Positions 30,723 to 39,420 of a stretch of 64,000 nucleotides of DNA are shown here, in pieces. A program made the translations under genes and the position numbers. Origin of the DNA: Bradyrhizobium sp. (GTDB taxonomy: Bacteria; Pseudomonadota; Alphaproteobacteria; Rhizobiales; Xanthobacteraceae); assembly GCF_004799445.1 (NCBI RefSeq), contig NZ_SSNA01000059.1, positions 62,001 through 126,000 of the forward strand, in the 5' to 3' direction. Each line of letters starts with the position of its first letter. Positions within the stretch are counted from its first letter, which is position 1. The notes below the pieces were generated by a model, which made no database searches, was not told the origin of the DNA, and worked only from the letters and a program-made list of their open reading frames with translations.

Positions 30723-32692
30723 GGCGGCGTGAGTTTATCACGCTTATCGGCGGCGCGGCGGCAAGTGTGCCGCTCGCGGCGCGCGCGCAGTCGACGATGC
30801 CGGTCATCGGATTTCTCAGCCCGCGGTCGCCTGACGAGAGCGCAGAGCTCGTGGCTGCGTTCCGTCGGGGATTGGCGGAAACCGGCGCGGTCGAAGGTCG
30901 GAATCTTGCTGTCGAATACCGTTGGGCGTTAGGTGACTATGATCGCCTGCCGACGCTGGCGACCGAACTCGTGCGCCGACCGGTCGCTGTGCTCGTCTCG
31001 GTCGGCGGCGAACCTGCTGCACTGGCAGCCAAGGCCGCGACCGCAACGATTCCGATCGTCGCCGTTTTTATCGATGATCCGGTCGAACGTGGACTGGTTG
31101 CGAGTCTCAACCGGCCCGGGGGCAACGTCACCGGGATAAGCGGCCTCAACGGCACCCTGGAAGCCAAGCGGTTGGGCTTGTTACGTGAGTTAGCACCACA
31201 AGCAACAACGCTCGGTTTCCTCCTGAACCCGACCTTCCCTGCGGCTTCGCGTCAATCGCGAGCTATGCAGGAGGCCGCGCGCGCCATCGGCGTGCAGCTT
31301 CATATTTTTAACGCTGGGACCGATCCCGAAATCGAAACGGCATTCCAAACGATTGCGCAGCAGCGTATCCCCGGCCTCGTGGTAGCCGCCGACACGCTGT
31401 TCGTCACGCACCGCGACCGACTCGTGGCTTTGGCCACGCGGTACGCGGTCCCGGCCATATATAGTTTGCGCGAGTTTGCTGTTTTGGGCGGCTTGATGAG
31501 CTACGGTATCGATCTGCCGGACTTGTATCGCTACATTGGCGTTTACGCCGGTCGAATTCTCAAGGGGACCAAGCCTGCCGATTTACCGGTCGTGCAGCCA
31601 ACCAAATTCGAGTTGGTGATCAATCTTAAGACTGCCAAGGCCCTCGGCCTGACTATTCCTCCCGGCGTGCTTGCAGTCGCCGATGAGGTCATTGAATACG
31701 GCGGTGCACTGGGCGCCCGCTCACTTCGCCTTGGCGTAAATATCCGCATAAGTATCGCGCAAGATATTCTTCTGCACCTTGCCCATGGCGTTGCGCGGCA
31801 GTTCGTTGACCACGAACACCCGCTTCGGCATCTTGAACTTTGCCAATCGTCCGTCCAGTGCCTTCAGCACGGAAATCTCATCGATGGACGCGCCCTTGTC
31901 GCATACAAGCACGGCGGTGACGCCCTCGCCGAAATCGGCATGCGGCACGCCGATCACGGCGGATTCGATCACGCCCGGCATGGCGTCGATCTCGCTCTCG
32001 ATTTCCTTGGGGTAGACGTTGAAGCCGCCGGAAATCACCAGATCCTTGCCGCGGCCGAGAATGTGCACATAGCCCTTGGCGTCGATCTTGCCGAGATCGC
32101 CGGTGATGAAGAAGCCGTCGTCACGGAACTCGGCCTTGGTCTTCTCCGGCATCCGCCAGTAGCCCTTGAAGACGTTGGGGCCCTTGACCTCGATCATCCC
32201 GATCGCATCGCGGGCCAACTCTTGGCCGGTTTCCGGATCGGTGACGCGCACCGAGACGCCGGGCAAGGGATGGCCGACCGCGCCGGCGACGCGCTCGCCG
32301 TCATACGGATTGGAGGTGTTCATATTGGTCTCGGTCATGCCGTAGCGTTCGAGCACGGCGTGACCGGTGCGTGCAAACCATTCGCGATGGGTATCGGCGA
32401 GCAGCGGCGCCGAGCCCGAAACGAACAGCCGCATGTGTTTGGTGGATTCCTTGTTCAGCGCCGGGCTTTGCAGCAGCCGCGTGTAGAAAGTCGGCACGCC
32501 CATCAGCACGGTGGCGCGCGCCATCAGCTTGATGATCGCTTCCGGATCGAATTTCGGCAGGAAGATCATCGAGGCGCGGGCGAACAGCGTGACGTTGCTC
32601 GCCACGAACAGACCGTGGGTGTGATAGATCGGCAGCGCGTGGATCAGGACGTCCTTGTCGGTGAAGCGCCAGTAGTCGACCAGCGACAATGA
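30719..32692 (+). CDS. ABC_sub_bind-type protein (third of three), stop codon lost, antisense tail
   Basis: The first 326 codons (to base 31696) are a complete ABC_sub_bind protein: a signal peptide (MRRREFITLIGGAAASVPLAARA), VEYRWALGDYDRLPTLA, DPVERGLVASLNRPGGNVTG and the terminal ADEVIE. Both siblings stop right after ADEVIE with TGA. Here that position reads TAC (31697-31699), and the frame stays open for 331 more codons, lying antisense to the convergent matB from 31721. The predicted 657-aa product therefore has an unrelated Arg/His-rich tail. Codons such as TTA, CCA and GCA are commoner here than in the siblings, hinting at a different origin. Whether the long form is made is unknown. 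Confidence 0.75.
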   Translation: MRRREFITLIGGAAASVPLAARAQSTMPVIGFLSPRSPDESAELVAAFRRGLAETGAVEGRNLAVEYRWALGDYDRLPTLATELVRRPVAVLVSVGGEPAALAAKAATATIPIVAVFIDDPVERGLVASLNRPGGNVTGISGLNGTLEAKRLGLLRELAPQATTLGFLLNPTFPAASRQSRAMQEAARAIGVQLHIFNAGTDPEIETAFQTIAQQRIPGLVVAADTLFVTHRDRLVALATRYAVPAIYSLREFAVLGGLMSYGIDLPDLYRYIGVYAGRILKGTKPADLPVVQPTKFELVINLKTAKALGLTIPPGVLAVADEVIEYGGALGARSLRLGVNIRISIAQDILLHLAHGVARQFVDHEHPLRHLELCQSSVQCLQHGNLIDGRALVAYKHGGDALAEIGMRHADHGGFDHARHGVDLALDFLGVDVEAAGNHQILAAAENVHIALGVDLAEIAGDEEAVVTELGLGLLRHPPVALEDVGALDLDHPDRIAGQLLAGFRIGDAHRDAGQGMADRAGDALAVIRIGGVHIGLGHAVAFEHGVTGACKPFAMGIGEQRRRARNEQPHVFGGFLVQRRALQQPRVESRHAHQHGGARHQLDDRFRIEFRQEDHRGAGEQRDVARHEQTVGVIDRQRVDQDVLVGEAPVVDQRQ

Positions 32693-33265
32693 ATTCGACG
32701 CGAGGTTATCGTGCGTCAGCATCGCGCCCTTGGAACGTCCCGTGGTTCCCGAGGTGTAGAGAATGGCCGCCAAGTCATCGTCGGCGCGGGGAACGGTTGC
32801 GAATTCCGGTTTCGCGCTGGCGGCGGCCGCCGTCAGCGAACCGTTGCCGTCTGGCCCGAGCGTTTCGACCCGGGCGCCAACCTTCGCCGCGATCGCGCCG
32901 ATGCCTTCGGCCTTCGACGGGTCGCACACCACCAGTGAGGGCTCGGCGTCGGTGATGAAATATTCCAGCTCGTTCAGCGTGTAGGCGGTGTTGAGCGGCA
33001 GATACACCGCGCCGGCGCGCACCGTGGCGAGATAGAGTACCAGGCCCGGCACCGATTTTTCGGTTTGGGCGGCGACCCGATCGCCGGGCTTGACGCCGCG
33101 ATCAGCCAGCACATTCGCCATCTGCCCGGCGCGGGAAATCAGGTCGCCATAGCTGATGCGCGCGCCGTCGATGGTTTCGATGGCGAGGCGGCCCGGATCG
33201 TCAAGGCCATCGAACAGGCGGCAAAACAGGTTGGCGTTCACTGTGGTTTTGGGGGGCGCATTCAT
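31721..33265 (-). CDS. matB: Malonyl-CoA synthetase
   Basis: 514 aa, an ANL-superfamily acyl-CoA synthetase. The P-loop is AILYTSGTTGRSKGAMLTH, then ERYGMTETNMNTSNPYDGERVAG, GYWRMPEKTKAEF, DLGKIDAKGYVHILGR and the catalytic Lys in LPRNAMGKVQKN. The sequence closely recalls Rhodopseudomonas palustris MatB. It makes malonyl-CoA from malonate, ATP and CoA. Its 3' end lies only 24 bases from the place where the convergent ABC_sub_bind gene should stop, and its downstream half is overlapped by that gene's read-through frame. Confidence 0.92.
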   Translation of the reverse strand: MNAPPKTTVNANLFCRLFDGLDDPGRLAIETIDGARISYGDLISRAGQMANVLADRGVKPGDRVAAQTEKSVPGLVLYLATVRAGAVYLPLNTAYTLNELEYFITDAEPSLVVCDPSKAEGIGAIAAKVGARVETLGPDGNGSLTAAAASAKPEFATVPRADDDLAAILYTSGTTGRSKGAMLTHDNLASNSLSLVDYWRFTDKDVLIHALPIYHTHGLFVASNVTLFARASMIFLPKFDPEAIIKLMARATVLMGVPTFYTRLLQSPALNKESTKHMRLFVSGSAPLLADTHREWFARTGHAVLERYGMTETNMNTSNPYDGERVAGAVGHPLPGVSVRVTDPETGQELARDAIGMIEVKGPNVFKGYWRMPEKTKAEFRDDGFFITGDLGKIDAKGYVHILGRGKDLVISGGFNVYPKEIESEIDAMPGVIESAVIGVPHADFGEGVTAVLVCDKGASIDEISVLKALDGRLAKFKMPKRVFVVNELPRNAMGKVQKNILRDTYADIYAKAK

Positions 33266-33371
33266 GCATCATTCCGGTGGGCGGGTGCGGTCCGACCGGG
33301 CCGCATAATCTCGTCATCTCAAGGGTTTCAATAGCAAAGTCGCCCCGCACAAAGCAACGGAGACGGTTTGC

Positions 33372-34133
33372 ATGTCAAATAACGGGAAACGTGTGGCCTG
33401 GGTGACCGGCGGCGGCAGCGGGATCGGCGAGGCCGGGGCGGAATCGCTCGCCGCCGACGGCTGGACCGTGGTGGTTTCGGGCCGCCGCAAGCAGGCCCTG
33501 GACACCGTGGTGGCGAAGATCGCCGGGGCCGGCGGCAAGGCCGAGGCGATCGCGCTCGATGTCAGCAGGAAAGCCGATGTCAACGAGGCGGCTGAACAAA
33601 TTCTGGAGCGTCACGGCCGCATCGATCTTTTGGTCAACAGCGCCGGCATCAACGTGCCGAAGCGCAGCTGGGCCGATATGGAACTGGAAGGCTGGGACCG
33701 GCTGGTCGAGATCAATCTCAATGACGTGCTGTACTGCATGCGCGCGGTGCTGCCGGCGATGCGCGCGCAAAAGGATGGCTGCATCATCAACGTTGCATCC
33801 TGGGCCGGCCGTCACGTTTCGAAAATGCCGGGCCCCGCCTACACCACCACCAAGCATGCGGTGCTGGCGCTGACCCATTCGTTCAACATGGATGAATGCG
33901 TCAACGGCTTGCGCGCCTGTTGCCTGTCTCCCGGCGAGGTCGCGACGCCGATCCTGAAATTGCGGCCGGTGGTGCCGAGCGAGGAGGAGCAGGCGAAGAT
34001 GCTGCAGCCGGAGGACCTCGGCCGCACCATCGCCTTCGTCGCCAGCATGCCGCCGCGGGTCTGCGTCAACGAGATCCTGATCAGTCCGACCTGGAACCGG
34101 GGTTTTGTGCAGACGCCGAACAATCGAGACTAG
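33372..34133 (+). CDS. SDR-family oxidoreductase
   Basis: 253 aa, a classical short-chain dehydrogenase. The cofactor motif is TGGGSGIGEAG, then NSAG, the catalytic Ser in NVASWAG and Tyr/Lys in YTTTKHAV, followed by LRACCLSPGEVATPIL. It probably uses NADP(H) to interconvert an alcohol and a ketone; the substrate is unknown. It is divergent from matB, about 105 bases away, which may mean shared control but gives no specific pathway. Confidence 0.85.
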   Translation: MSNNGKRVAWVTGGGSGIGEAGAESLAADGWTVVVSGRRKQALDTVVAKIAGAGGKAEAIALDVSRKADVNEAAEQILERHGRIDLLVNSAGINVPKRSWADMELEGWDRLVEINLNDVLYCMRAVLPAMRAQKDGCIINVASWAGRHVSKMPGPAYTTTKHAVLALTHSFNMDECVNGLRACCLSPGEVATPILKLRPVVPSEEEQAKMLQPEDLGRTIAFVASMPPRVCVNEILISPTWNRGFVQTPNNRD

Positions 34134-34479
34134 CAGCGGTCTCTCGCTGGTCGTCGCCGCGAACGCAGGGGACCCCATAACCCCGACTGAATCGATTTTG
34201 CGAGCTGGTGTGACGATCCGCTCCAACAACCCGCGCCGGTGGTTATGGATCCCGGCTCGCGCTCGCGCTGCTCGCTTGGCCGGGACGACGCGCCAGGCCC
34301 ACGTTCGTCGCCGCGAAAAGTTTCAAACCGGCGAAAATTTATTCCCTGAAACCACGCCCAGGACCTCCCGTAACTCGGCCAACGGCGACGCAGTCAACCC
34401 AACGGTCGGCCAGCGTCGTTGTTGCCCCTCATCGCCGGCGGAGATCCGCCGGTCACGCCATCAATCGGGAGACGTTTCC
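34134..34479. other. Non-coding gap upstream of the fasciclin gene
   Basis: This 346-base gap contains a dispersed palindrome (34150-34290). The remainder has no credible gene and should hold the fasciclin promoter. A CGGGAGAC ribosome site sits just before the ATG at 34480. Confidence 0.5.
34150..34290. repeat. GTCGTCGCCGCGAACGC-family palindrome
   Basis: It starts GGTCGTCGCCGCGAACGCAG and ends in GGTTATGGATCCCGGCTCGC...GGGACGAC. A second copy with the same left end and a matching GGTTATGGGTCC...GGGACGAC right end lies at 39270-39387. Confidence 0.7.
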
Positions 34480-35034
34480 ATGTCCAAGCGTATTGCACTG
34501 TTATCCGCCGCCGCGTTCGGCGCCCTTGCCCTCACCGCCACCATCGTCGCGCCCGTCAGCGCGCAGGAGAAGACCGTGATGGTCGGCGGCGCCGCGATGT
34601 TCCCCTCCAAGAACATCATCCAGAATGCCGTGAATTCCAAGGATCACACCACGCTGGTGGCGGCGGTGAAGGCCGCGGGCCTCGTCGACACGCTGGAAGG
34701 CAAGGGTCCGTTCACGGTCTTCGCGCCGACCAATGCCGCGTTCGGCAAGCTGCCGGCCGGTACCGTCGACACCCTGGTGAAGCCCGAGAACAAGGCTACC
34801 CTGTCCAAAATCCTGACCTATCATGTGGTCCCGGGCAAGCTCGAGGCTTCCGACCTGACCGACGGCAAGAAGCTCAAGACCGTCGAAGGCGAAGAGCTGA
34901 CCGTGAAGAAGGCGGACGGCAAGGTGATGATCGTCGATGCCAAGGGCGGGTCGTCGACCGTCACCATCTCCAACGTCAACCAGTCGAACGGCGTGATCCA
35001 TGTGGTCGACACCGTCCTGATGCCGGCGTCGTAA
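34480..35034 (+). CDS. Exported fasciclin (FAS1) domain protein
   Basis: 184 aa from the ATG at 34480; the frame opens at 34105. A signal peptide (LLSAAAFGALALTATIVAPVSAQ) is followed by one FAS1 domain: NAVNSKDHTTLVAAVKAAGL, GPFTVFAPTNAAFGKLP, LSKILTYHVVPGKL and a C-terminal GVIHVVDTVLMP. FAS1 domains mediate adhesion or protein contacts in the periplasm or outside the cell. It is followed by a strong terminator, then the cytochrome b and molybdoprotein genes on the same strand. Confidence 0.92.
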   Translation: MSKRIALLSAAAFGALALTATIVAPVSAQEKTVMVGGAAMFPSKNIIQNAVNSKDHTTLVAAVKAAGLVDTLEGKGPFTVFAPTNAAFGKLPAGTVDTLVKPENKATLSKILTYHVVPGKLEASDLTDGKKLKTVEGEELTVKKADGKVMIVDAKGGSSTVTISNVNQSNGVIHVVDTVLMPAS

Positions 35035-35079
35035 CACCCCCCGCGTGTCCTGATTGCATCCCCATCGGGACAGGCGGCG

Positions 35080-35108
35080 CGAGCCGGGGAAGCCCGGCTC
35101 GCTTTTTT
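35080..35108 (+). terminator. Terminator after the fasciclin gene
   Basis: Perfect 9-base-pair stem CGAGCCGGG / CCCGGCTCG, loop GAAG, followed by CTTTTTT. It separates the fasciclin transcript from the cytochrome b gene. Confidence 0.9.
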
Positions 35109-35216
35109 GTGACCGCCAGGCCCGGCCTGCTTCAATCCGATCAGACGCATGGCAGTAACGAAGTGCCGGTTTTCGGCGTATATGGGGGTAGTCAACTTTT
35201 CAGCGATGGGATCGCC

Positions 35217-35849
35217 ATGTCCAGCCTTGCCGCCAGCAACGAACGCACCGTACCGGCCACAACCAAGGTCATTCAGCCGGCGTGGGTCCGGACCATGCAT
35301 TGGATCAATGCGGTAGCGATCATCCTGATGATCATGTCGGGATGGCAGATCTACAACGCCTCGCCGCTGTTTGATTCTCTCAAATTTTCGCGCTCGATCA
35401 CGCTCGGCGGCTGGCTGGGCGGCGCGCTGCTGTGGCATTTCGCGGCGATGTGGCTGTTGATGGTCAATGGTCTCGTCTATCTTCTGATGGGCATTGCAAC
35501 CGGGCGCTTCAAAAGGAAGCTGCTGCCGATCACCCCGGGCGGCGTGGTCTCGGATGCCAAAGCGGCGCTGACCGGCAAGCTGTCGCATGACGATCTGACC
35601 AAATACAATCAGGTGCAGAAGCTGCTCTATGCCGGCATCATCGTCGTCGGTGTCGTTATCGTGCTGTCCGGACTGTCGATCTGGAAACCCGTGCAGTTGC
35701 AGTGGCTGACGGCGCTGTTCGGTGGCTATGATGCCGCGCGCTATGTCCACTTTATTTGCATGTCGGCGATCGTCGCGTTCCTGGCGGTTCACGTCGCCCT
35801 GGCGGTGCTGGTGCCGAAAAGCCTGCGCGCCATGGTCATCGGCCGCTAA
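35217..35849 (+). CDS. Cytochrome b561-type membrane haem protein
   Basis: 210 aa from the ATG at 35217 (MSSLAASNERTVPA); the frame is open far upstream without a likely start. Four transmembrane helices carry candidate haem-ligand His residues in TMHWINAV, LLWHFAAMW, ARYVHFICM and LAVHVALAV. This matches the Ni-hydrogenase-type cytochrome b / b561 fold, giving two b haems. It probably carries electrons between the quinone pool and the molybdoprotein encoded 22 bases downstream, as MsrQ does for MsrP. Confidence 0.88.
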   Translation: MSSLAASNERTVPATTKVIQPAWVRTMHWINAVAIILMIMSGWQIYNASPLFDSLKFSRSITLGGWLGGALLWHFAAMWLLMVNGLVYLLMGIATGRFKRKLLPITPGGVVSDAKAALTGKLSHDDLTKYNQVQKLLYAGIIVVGVVIVLSGLSIWKPVQLQWLTALFGGYDAARYVHFICMSAIVAFLAVHVALAVLVPKSLRAMVIGR

Positions 35850-35871
35850 ACAAACTTACAGGAGACAAATC

Positions 35872-36657
35872 ATGGGCAGACTTCGCAAGCTTCTGATCCC
35901 GGGCGTCGACAAGCAATTGCTGGTCCGGGACGCCACCAAGGTGATGCCGGATCCGGTGCGCCGGCGCTTTATTACCGGCGGTGCAAGCTTTGGGGCGTTG
36001 ACGCTTCTGACCGGCTGCAACGTCCTGGACAGTTCTTCCGCCGAAGAAATGCTGAAGAAGGTCTCGAAGTTCAACGACGCCGTGCAGGCCTTTATCTTCA
36101 ATCCCGATGCGCTGGCGCCGACCTTCCCGGAAAGCGCGATCACCAAGCCGTTCCCGTTCAATGCCTATTACGAACTCGACGACGCGCCCGAGATCGATGG
36201 CAAGGACTGGAAGTTCGAGGTGCGCGGTCTGGTCGACAACAAGAAATCATGGACGCTGGAAGAGCTCTACAAGCTGCCGCAGGTCAAGCAGGTGACGCGC
36301 CACATCTGCGTCGAGGGCTGGAGCGCGATCGGGAGCTGGACCGGCACGCCGCTGCGCGACTTTCTCAAGCTGGTTGGCGCCGATACGAGCGCGAAATATT
36401 GTTGGTTCCAGTGCGCCGACAAGGAGGGCTACAACTCACCGTTGGATATGCGCACCGCGCTGCATCCGCAGACCCAGATGACCTTCAAATTCGGCGATGA
36501 AATCTTGCCGCGGGCCTATGGCTTTCCGATGAAGATCCGGGTGCCGACCAAGCTCGGCTTCAAGAATCCGAAATACGTGATTTCGATGGAAGTCACCAAC
36601 GACTACAAAGGCGGCTACTGGGAAGACCAGGGGTATAATTCGTTCAGCGGGAGCTAG
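35872..36657 (+). CDS. MsrP/sulfite-oxidase-fold molybdopterin-dependent oxidoreductase, exported
   Basis: 261 aa; AGGAGA precedes the ATG. The N-terminus combines a twin-arginine motif (VRRRFITGG) with a lipobox (LLTGC), suggesting a Tat-exported lipoprotein. The molybdenum-ligand Cys lies in RHICVEGWSAIGSWTGTPL, like the MsrP sequence around its Cys. YWFQCADKEGYNSPLDM-like and FPMKIRVPTKLGFKNPK segments complete the SUOX fold. It may reduce methionine sulfoxide or another oxidised periplasmic substrate with electrons from the adjacent cytochrome b; the substrate is unproven. Confidence 0.85.
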   Translation: MGRLRKLLIPGVDKQLLVRDATKVMPDPVRRRFITGGASFGALTLLTGCNVLDSSSAEEMLKKVSKFNDAVQAFIFNPDALAPTFPESAITKPFPFNAYYELDDAPEIDGKDWKFEVRGLVDNKKSWTLEELYKLPQVKQVTRHICVEGWSAIGSWTGTPLRDFLKLVGADTSAKYCWFQCADKEGYNSPLDMRTALHPQTQMTFKFGDEILPRAYGFPMKIRVPTKLGFKNPKYVISMEVTNDYKGGYWEDQGYNSFSGS

Positions 36658-36667
36658 GTTGCTTGGC

Positions 36668-37888
36668 TCAGCGTGGGGCGTTCGGCTTTAGTCTCCTTTG
36701 AAACGCTGCGGCGACCGCGCCCAGCGCCAGCATCAAAGCCGAGACATTCAAGGCATAGGACAGGCTGCCAAACGCGTCGGTGACGGCGCCGACCGCGGTC
36801 GGTCCCAGGGTCTGGCCTATTCCGAACGCGATGGTCATCGCCGCAATTCCCTTCGGCCATGCCGCGGGCGGATAGTTGAAACGCACAAAGGCGGTGGTCG
36901 ATCCCACGATTGCAAAGAAGGAAACACCGAACACCAGCGCCGAAACCGCGAGCCAGAGCGCCGAATGCCCGAGCAGCGGCAGGGCGGCGCCGACTGCGTT
37001 GACGCCAAGGATAATTGCGGTGGACAGGCCGCCGCTGTTGCGCGCCAGCACGCCTCGCCACACCCATGGCGTTGCGAACGCGCTCACGCCGATCAGGCAC
37101 CAGAACGCGCTCTGCGCCGCCGCGCCGCCGCCGGCATCGCGCACATAGGCAATCATGAAGGTCATGTAGGCGATGTATCCCGCACCGAACAGAAAATAGC
37201 CGGCGAGATAGATCAGTATCGGCCGAAGCGCGAATTCGCCGGATGCCGCGGCGGCGATGCCGGCCTTGGTATCGAGCGGCGTCAGCAACAGCGGGATGGT
37301 CAGGGCGATGGCGAGCAGCGTCATCGCCCACCATACGATCCACCACGATCCCGGGCCGAAAGCCTGCAGCACGAAGGGCGCGACCAGCCCCGAGGCCAGG
37401 ATGCCGAGCCCGGTCCCGGCGTAGAACAGGCTGAGCAGAAAATTCGCCCGCGCGGGTTGTGCTTGCGCGATCAGGGCGGCCAGCGCTGCGGCGGCGACGA
37501 AGGCGGCCGCGGCCCCGAATCCGGCGAGCAAACGCGCGAAACTCAAAATGACAAAACCGCCTGACAGCGCGCAGAGCGCCAGCGACAGCAGAGAAGCCAG
37601 GGTTCCCCAGCGCACGGCGGCCGATAACCCGAAGCGCTTGATCAGTTTCGCCGCCATCAGGGCGCCGGCCAGATAGCCCGCGGCGTTGATGGTGTTCATG
37701 AAGCCGGCGGCGGAATAGGACCAGCCCAGCGTATCGCGCATGTCCGGCAGCACCAGCGAATAGGCGAAGCGGCCGATGCCGAGCCCCACGGTGGGGGCCA
37801 GCGAGAGAATGAGTATCAGCCGCGCGGGATGCGCAGGTGGCGGCGAAGGGTCGGGGCTTTTCACGGGATTCTCCGGCGGGGCGCGCAT
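36668..37888 (-). CDS. YbfB/YjiJ-family MFS transporter
   Basis: 406 aa from the ATG at 37888; an upstream ATG at 37945 adds a Cys/Arg-rich stretch that looks non-native. Twelve hydrophobic segments are present. The N-half has [21 protein letters not shown], the usual YbfB/YjiJ opening with GxGRFAY. Likely substrates are drugs or small metabolites, but none is established. It converges on the molybdoprotein gene, with 10 bases between stops, and has no functional neighbour. Confidence 0.82.
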   Translation of the reverse strand: MRAPPENPVKSPDPSPPPAHPARLILILSLAPTVGLGIGRFAYSLVLPDMRDTLGWSYSAAGFMNTINAAGYLAGALMAAKLIKRFGLSAAVRWGTLASLLSLALCALSGGFVILSFARLLAGFGAAAAFVAAAALAALIAQAQPARANFLLSLFYAGTGLGILASGLVAPFVLQAFGPGSWWIVWWAMTLLAIALTIPLLLTPLDTKAGIAAAASGEFALRPILIYLAGYFLFGAGYIAYMTFMIAYVRDAGGGAAAQSAFWCLIGVSAFATPWVWRGVLARNSGGLSTAIILGVNAVGAALPLLGHSALWLAVSALVFGVSFFAIVGSTTAFVRFNYPPAAWPKGIAAMTIAFGIGQTLGPTAVGAVTDAFGSLSYALNVSALMLALGAVAAAFQRRLKPNAPR

Positions 37889-37979
37889 TCTGGCAGGCCG
37901 CGCGGCGATTGCACAGGCGCAGCCCCGGCAATGGTGTCTTGCCATCGGCGCAACGCCGCTTTAGCACTCCGCTTCCGCC

Positions 37980-38107
37980 GTCACTCCGGGGCGCGCGCCA
38001 GCGCGAACCCGGAATCTATCTCACCGCAGGATTCCGGATCGCCTCGCGGAAGCCTGTCATTGGGCCGGCCGACGGCCGGACCCGGTGGCTCGGCGTCCGG
38101 AATGACG
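37980..38107. repeat. Dispersed palindrome upstream of leuB
   Basis: It starts GTCACTCCGGGGCGCGCGCC and ends GGCGTCCGGAATGACG. It is a diverged relative of the element at 24781-24880, with an extra GGGCCGGCCGACGGCC insert. It ends about 30 bases before leuB. Confidence 0.65.
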
Positions 38108-38136
38108 AGTCGAGAATTCACAACAAGGACCTTCCC

Positions 38137-39249
38137 ATGGCGACCCATAAACTGCTGCTTCTCCCCGGCGACGGCATCGGCCCCGAAGTGATGGCGGAGG
38201 TGAAGCGCCTGATCGACTGGCTCAACGCGCAAGGAATCGCTCATTTTGCCACCGAGCAGGGCCTGGTCGGCGGCGCCGCCTATGACGCGAGCAAGCTTGC
38301 GATCACGGATGCGACCATGGCGCAGGCAGGTGCTGCCGACGCCGTGATCTTCGGCGCGGTCGGCGGCCCGAAGTGGGACAGCGTTCCCTATGAGGCGCGC
38401 CCCGAAGCCGGGCTATTGCGCCTGCGCAAGGACCTCGGCCTGTTCGCGAACCTGCGCCCCGCGGTCTGCTATCCCGCGCTCGCGGACGCTTCGAGCCTGA
38501 AGCGTGAGGTGGTCGAGGGCCTCGACATCATGATCGTGCGCGAGCTCACCGGTGGAGTGTATTTCGGCGAACCCAAGACCATCACCGATCTCGGCAATGG
38601 CCAGAAGCGCGCCATCGATACCCAAGTCTACGACACCTACGAGATCGAGCGCATCGCCCGCGTCGCGTTCGATCTGGCGCGCAAGCGCCGCAACAAGGTG
38701 ACATCGATGGAAAAGCGCAACGTGATGAAATCCGGCGTGCTCTGGAACGAGGTCGTCACGCAGGTGCATGCGCGCGAATACAAGGATGTGCAGCTCGAGC
38801 ACCAGCTCGCCGACTCAGGCGGCATGAATCTGGTGAAATGGCCGAAGCAGTTCGACGTCATCGTGACCGACAATCTGTTCGGCGACATGCTGTCGGATAT
38901 CGCCGCGATGCTGACCGGCTCGCTCGGCATGCTGCCGTCGGCCTCGCTCGGCGAGGTCGATGTCAAAACCAAAAAGCGAAAGGCGTTGTTTGAGCCGGTG
39001 CACGGCTCGGCGCCCGATATCGCGGGCAAGGGTCTGGCCAATCCGATCGCGATGATCGCCTCGTTTGGAATGGCGCTGCGCTATTCCTTCGATATGGGCG
39101 CGCTTGCCGACAAGGTGGATACCGCGATCGCCGCGGTGCTCGCGCACGGCCTGCGCACCGCCGACATCAAGTCCGAGGGCACCACAGCGGTGTCGACCGC
39201 GCAGATGGGCGAGGCGATTTTGAAGGAATTGCAGGCGCTGCACGCCTGA
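38137..39249 (+). CDS. leuB: 3-Isopropylmalate dehydrogenase
   Basis: 370 aa from the ATG at 38137, with AAGGAC upstream; the frame opens at 37837. Family blocks are [58 protein letters not shown], the metal-site [17 protein letters not shown] and [14 protein letters not shown]. It oxidises and decarboxylates 3-isopropylmalate to 2-oxoisocaproate with NAD+. leuD and leuC are 8 and 10 kb away on the opposite strand, so the pathway genes are not in one operon here. Confidence 0.97.
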   Translation: MATHKLLLLPGDGIGPEVMAEVKRLIDWLNAQGIAHFATEQGLVGGAAYDASKLAITDATMAQAGAADAVIFGAVGGPKWDSVPYEARPEAGLLRLRKDLGLFANLRPAVCYPALADASSLKREVVEGLDIMIVRELTGGVYFGEPKTITDLGNGQKRAIDTQVYDTYEIERIARVAFDLARKRRNKVTSMEKRNVMKSGVLWNEVVTQVHAREYKDVQLEHQLADSGGMNLVKWPKQFDVIVTDNLFGDMLSDIAAMLTGSLGMLPSASLGEVDVKTKKRKALFEPVHGSAPDIAGKGLANPIAMIASFGMALRYSFDMGALADKVDTAIAAVLAHGLRTADIKSEGTTAVSTAQMGEAILKELQALHA

Positions 39250-39269
39250 GCAGACGAAAGAGGTTCATG

Positions 39270-39387
39270 GTCGTCGCCGCGAACGCGGGGACCCATACGC
39301 CGGGAAATCTCGTTTGGTTACAGTGGTCGAGGCCTTTGGCCATAACCGACGCCTGTGGTTATGGGTCCCTGCGTTTGCAGGGACGAC
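39270..39387. repeat. GTCGTCGCCGCGAACGC-family palindrome
   Basis: Second copy of the element at 34150-34290. It starts GGTCGTCGCCGCGAACGCGG and ends GGTTATGGGTCCCTGC...GGGACGAC. It lies between leuB and a convergent small gene. Confidence 0.7.
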
Positions 39388-39420
39388 TCGGAGCTAGCGC
39401 AGCGATTGTCGCGCCGTTCG

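Noticed and set aside
30719..31696. Reading the tandem binding-protein genes as part of a classical ABC operon
   Set aside because: No permease or ATP-binding gene lies on either side. The TauE/SafE gene upstream is not an ABC component and has its own promoter interval.
34419..35216. Upstream extension of the cytochrome b frame through the fasciclin gene
   Set aside because: Out of frame with the fasciclin protein and crossing a strong terminator. The cytochrome starts naturally at 35217.
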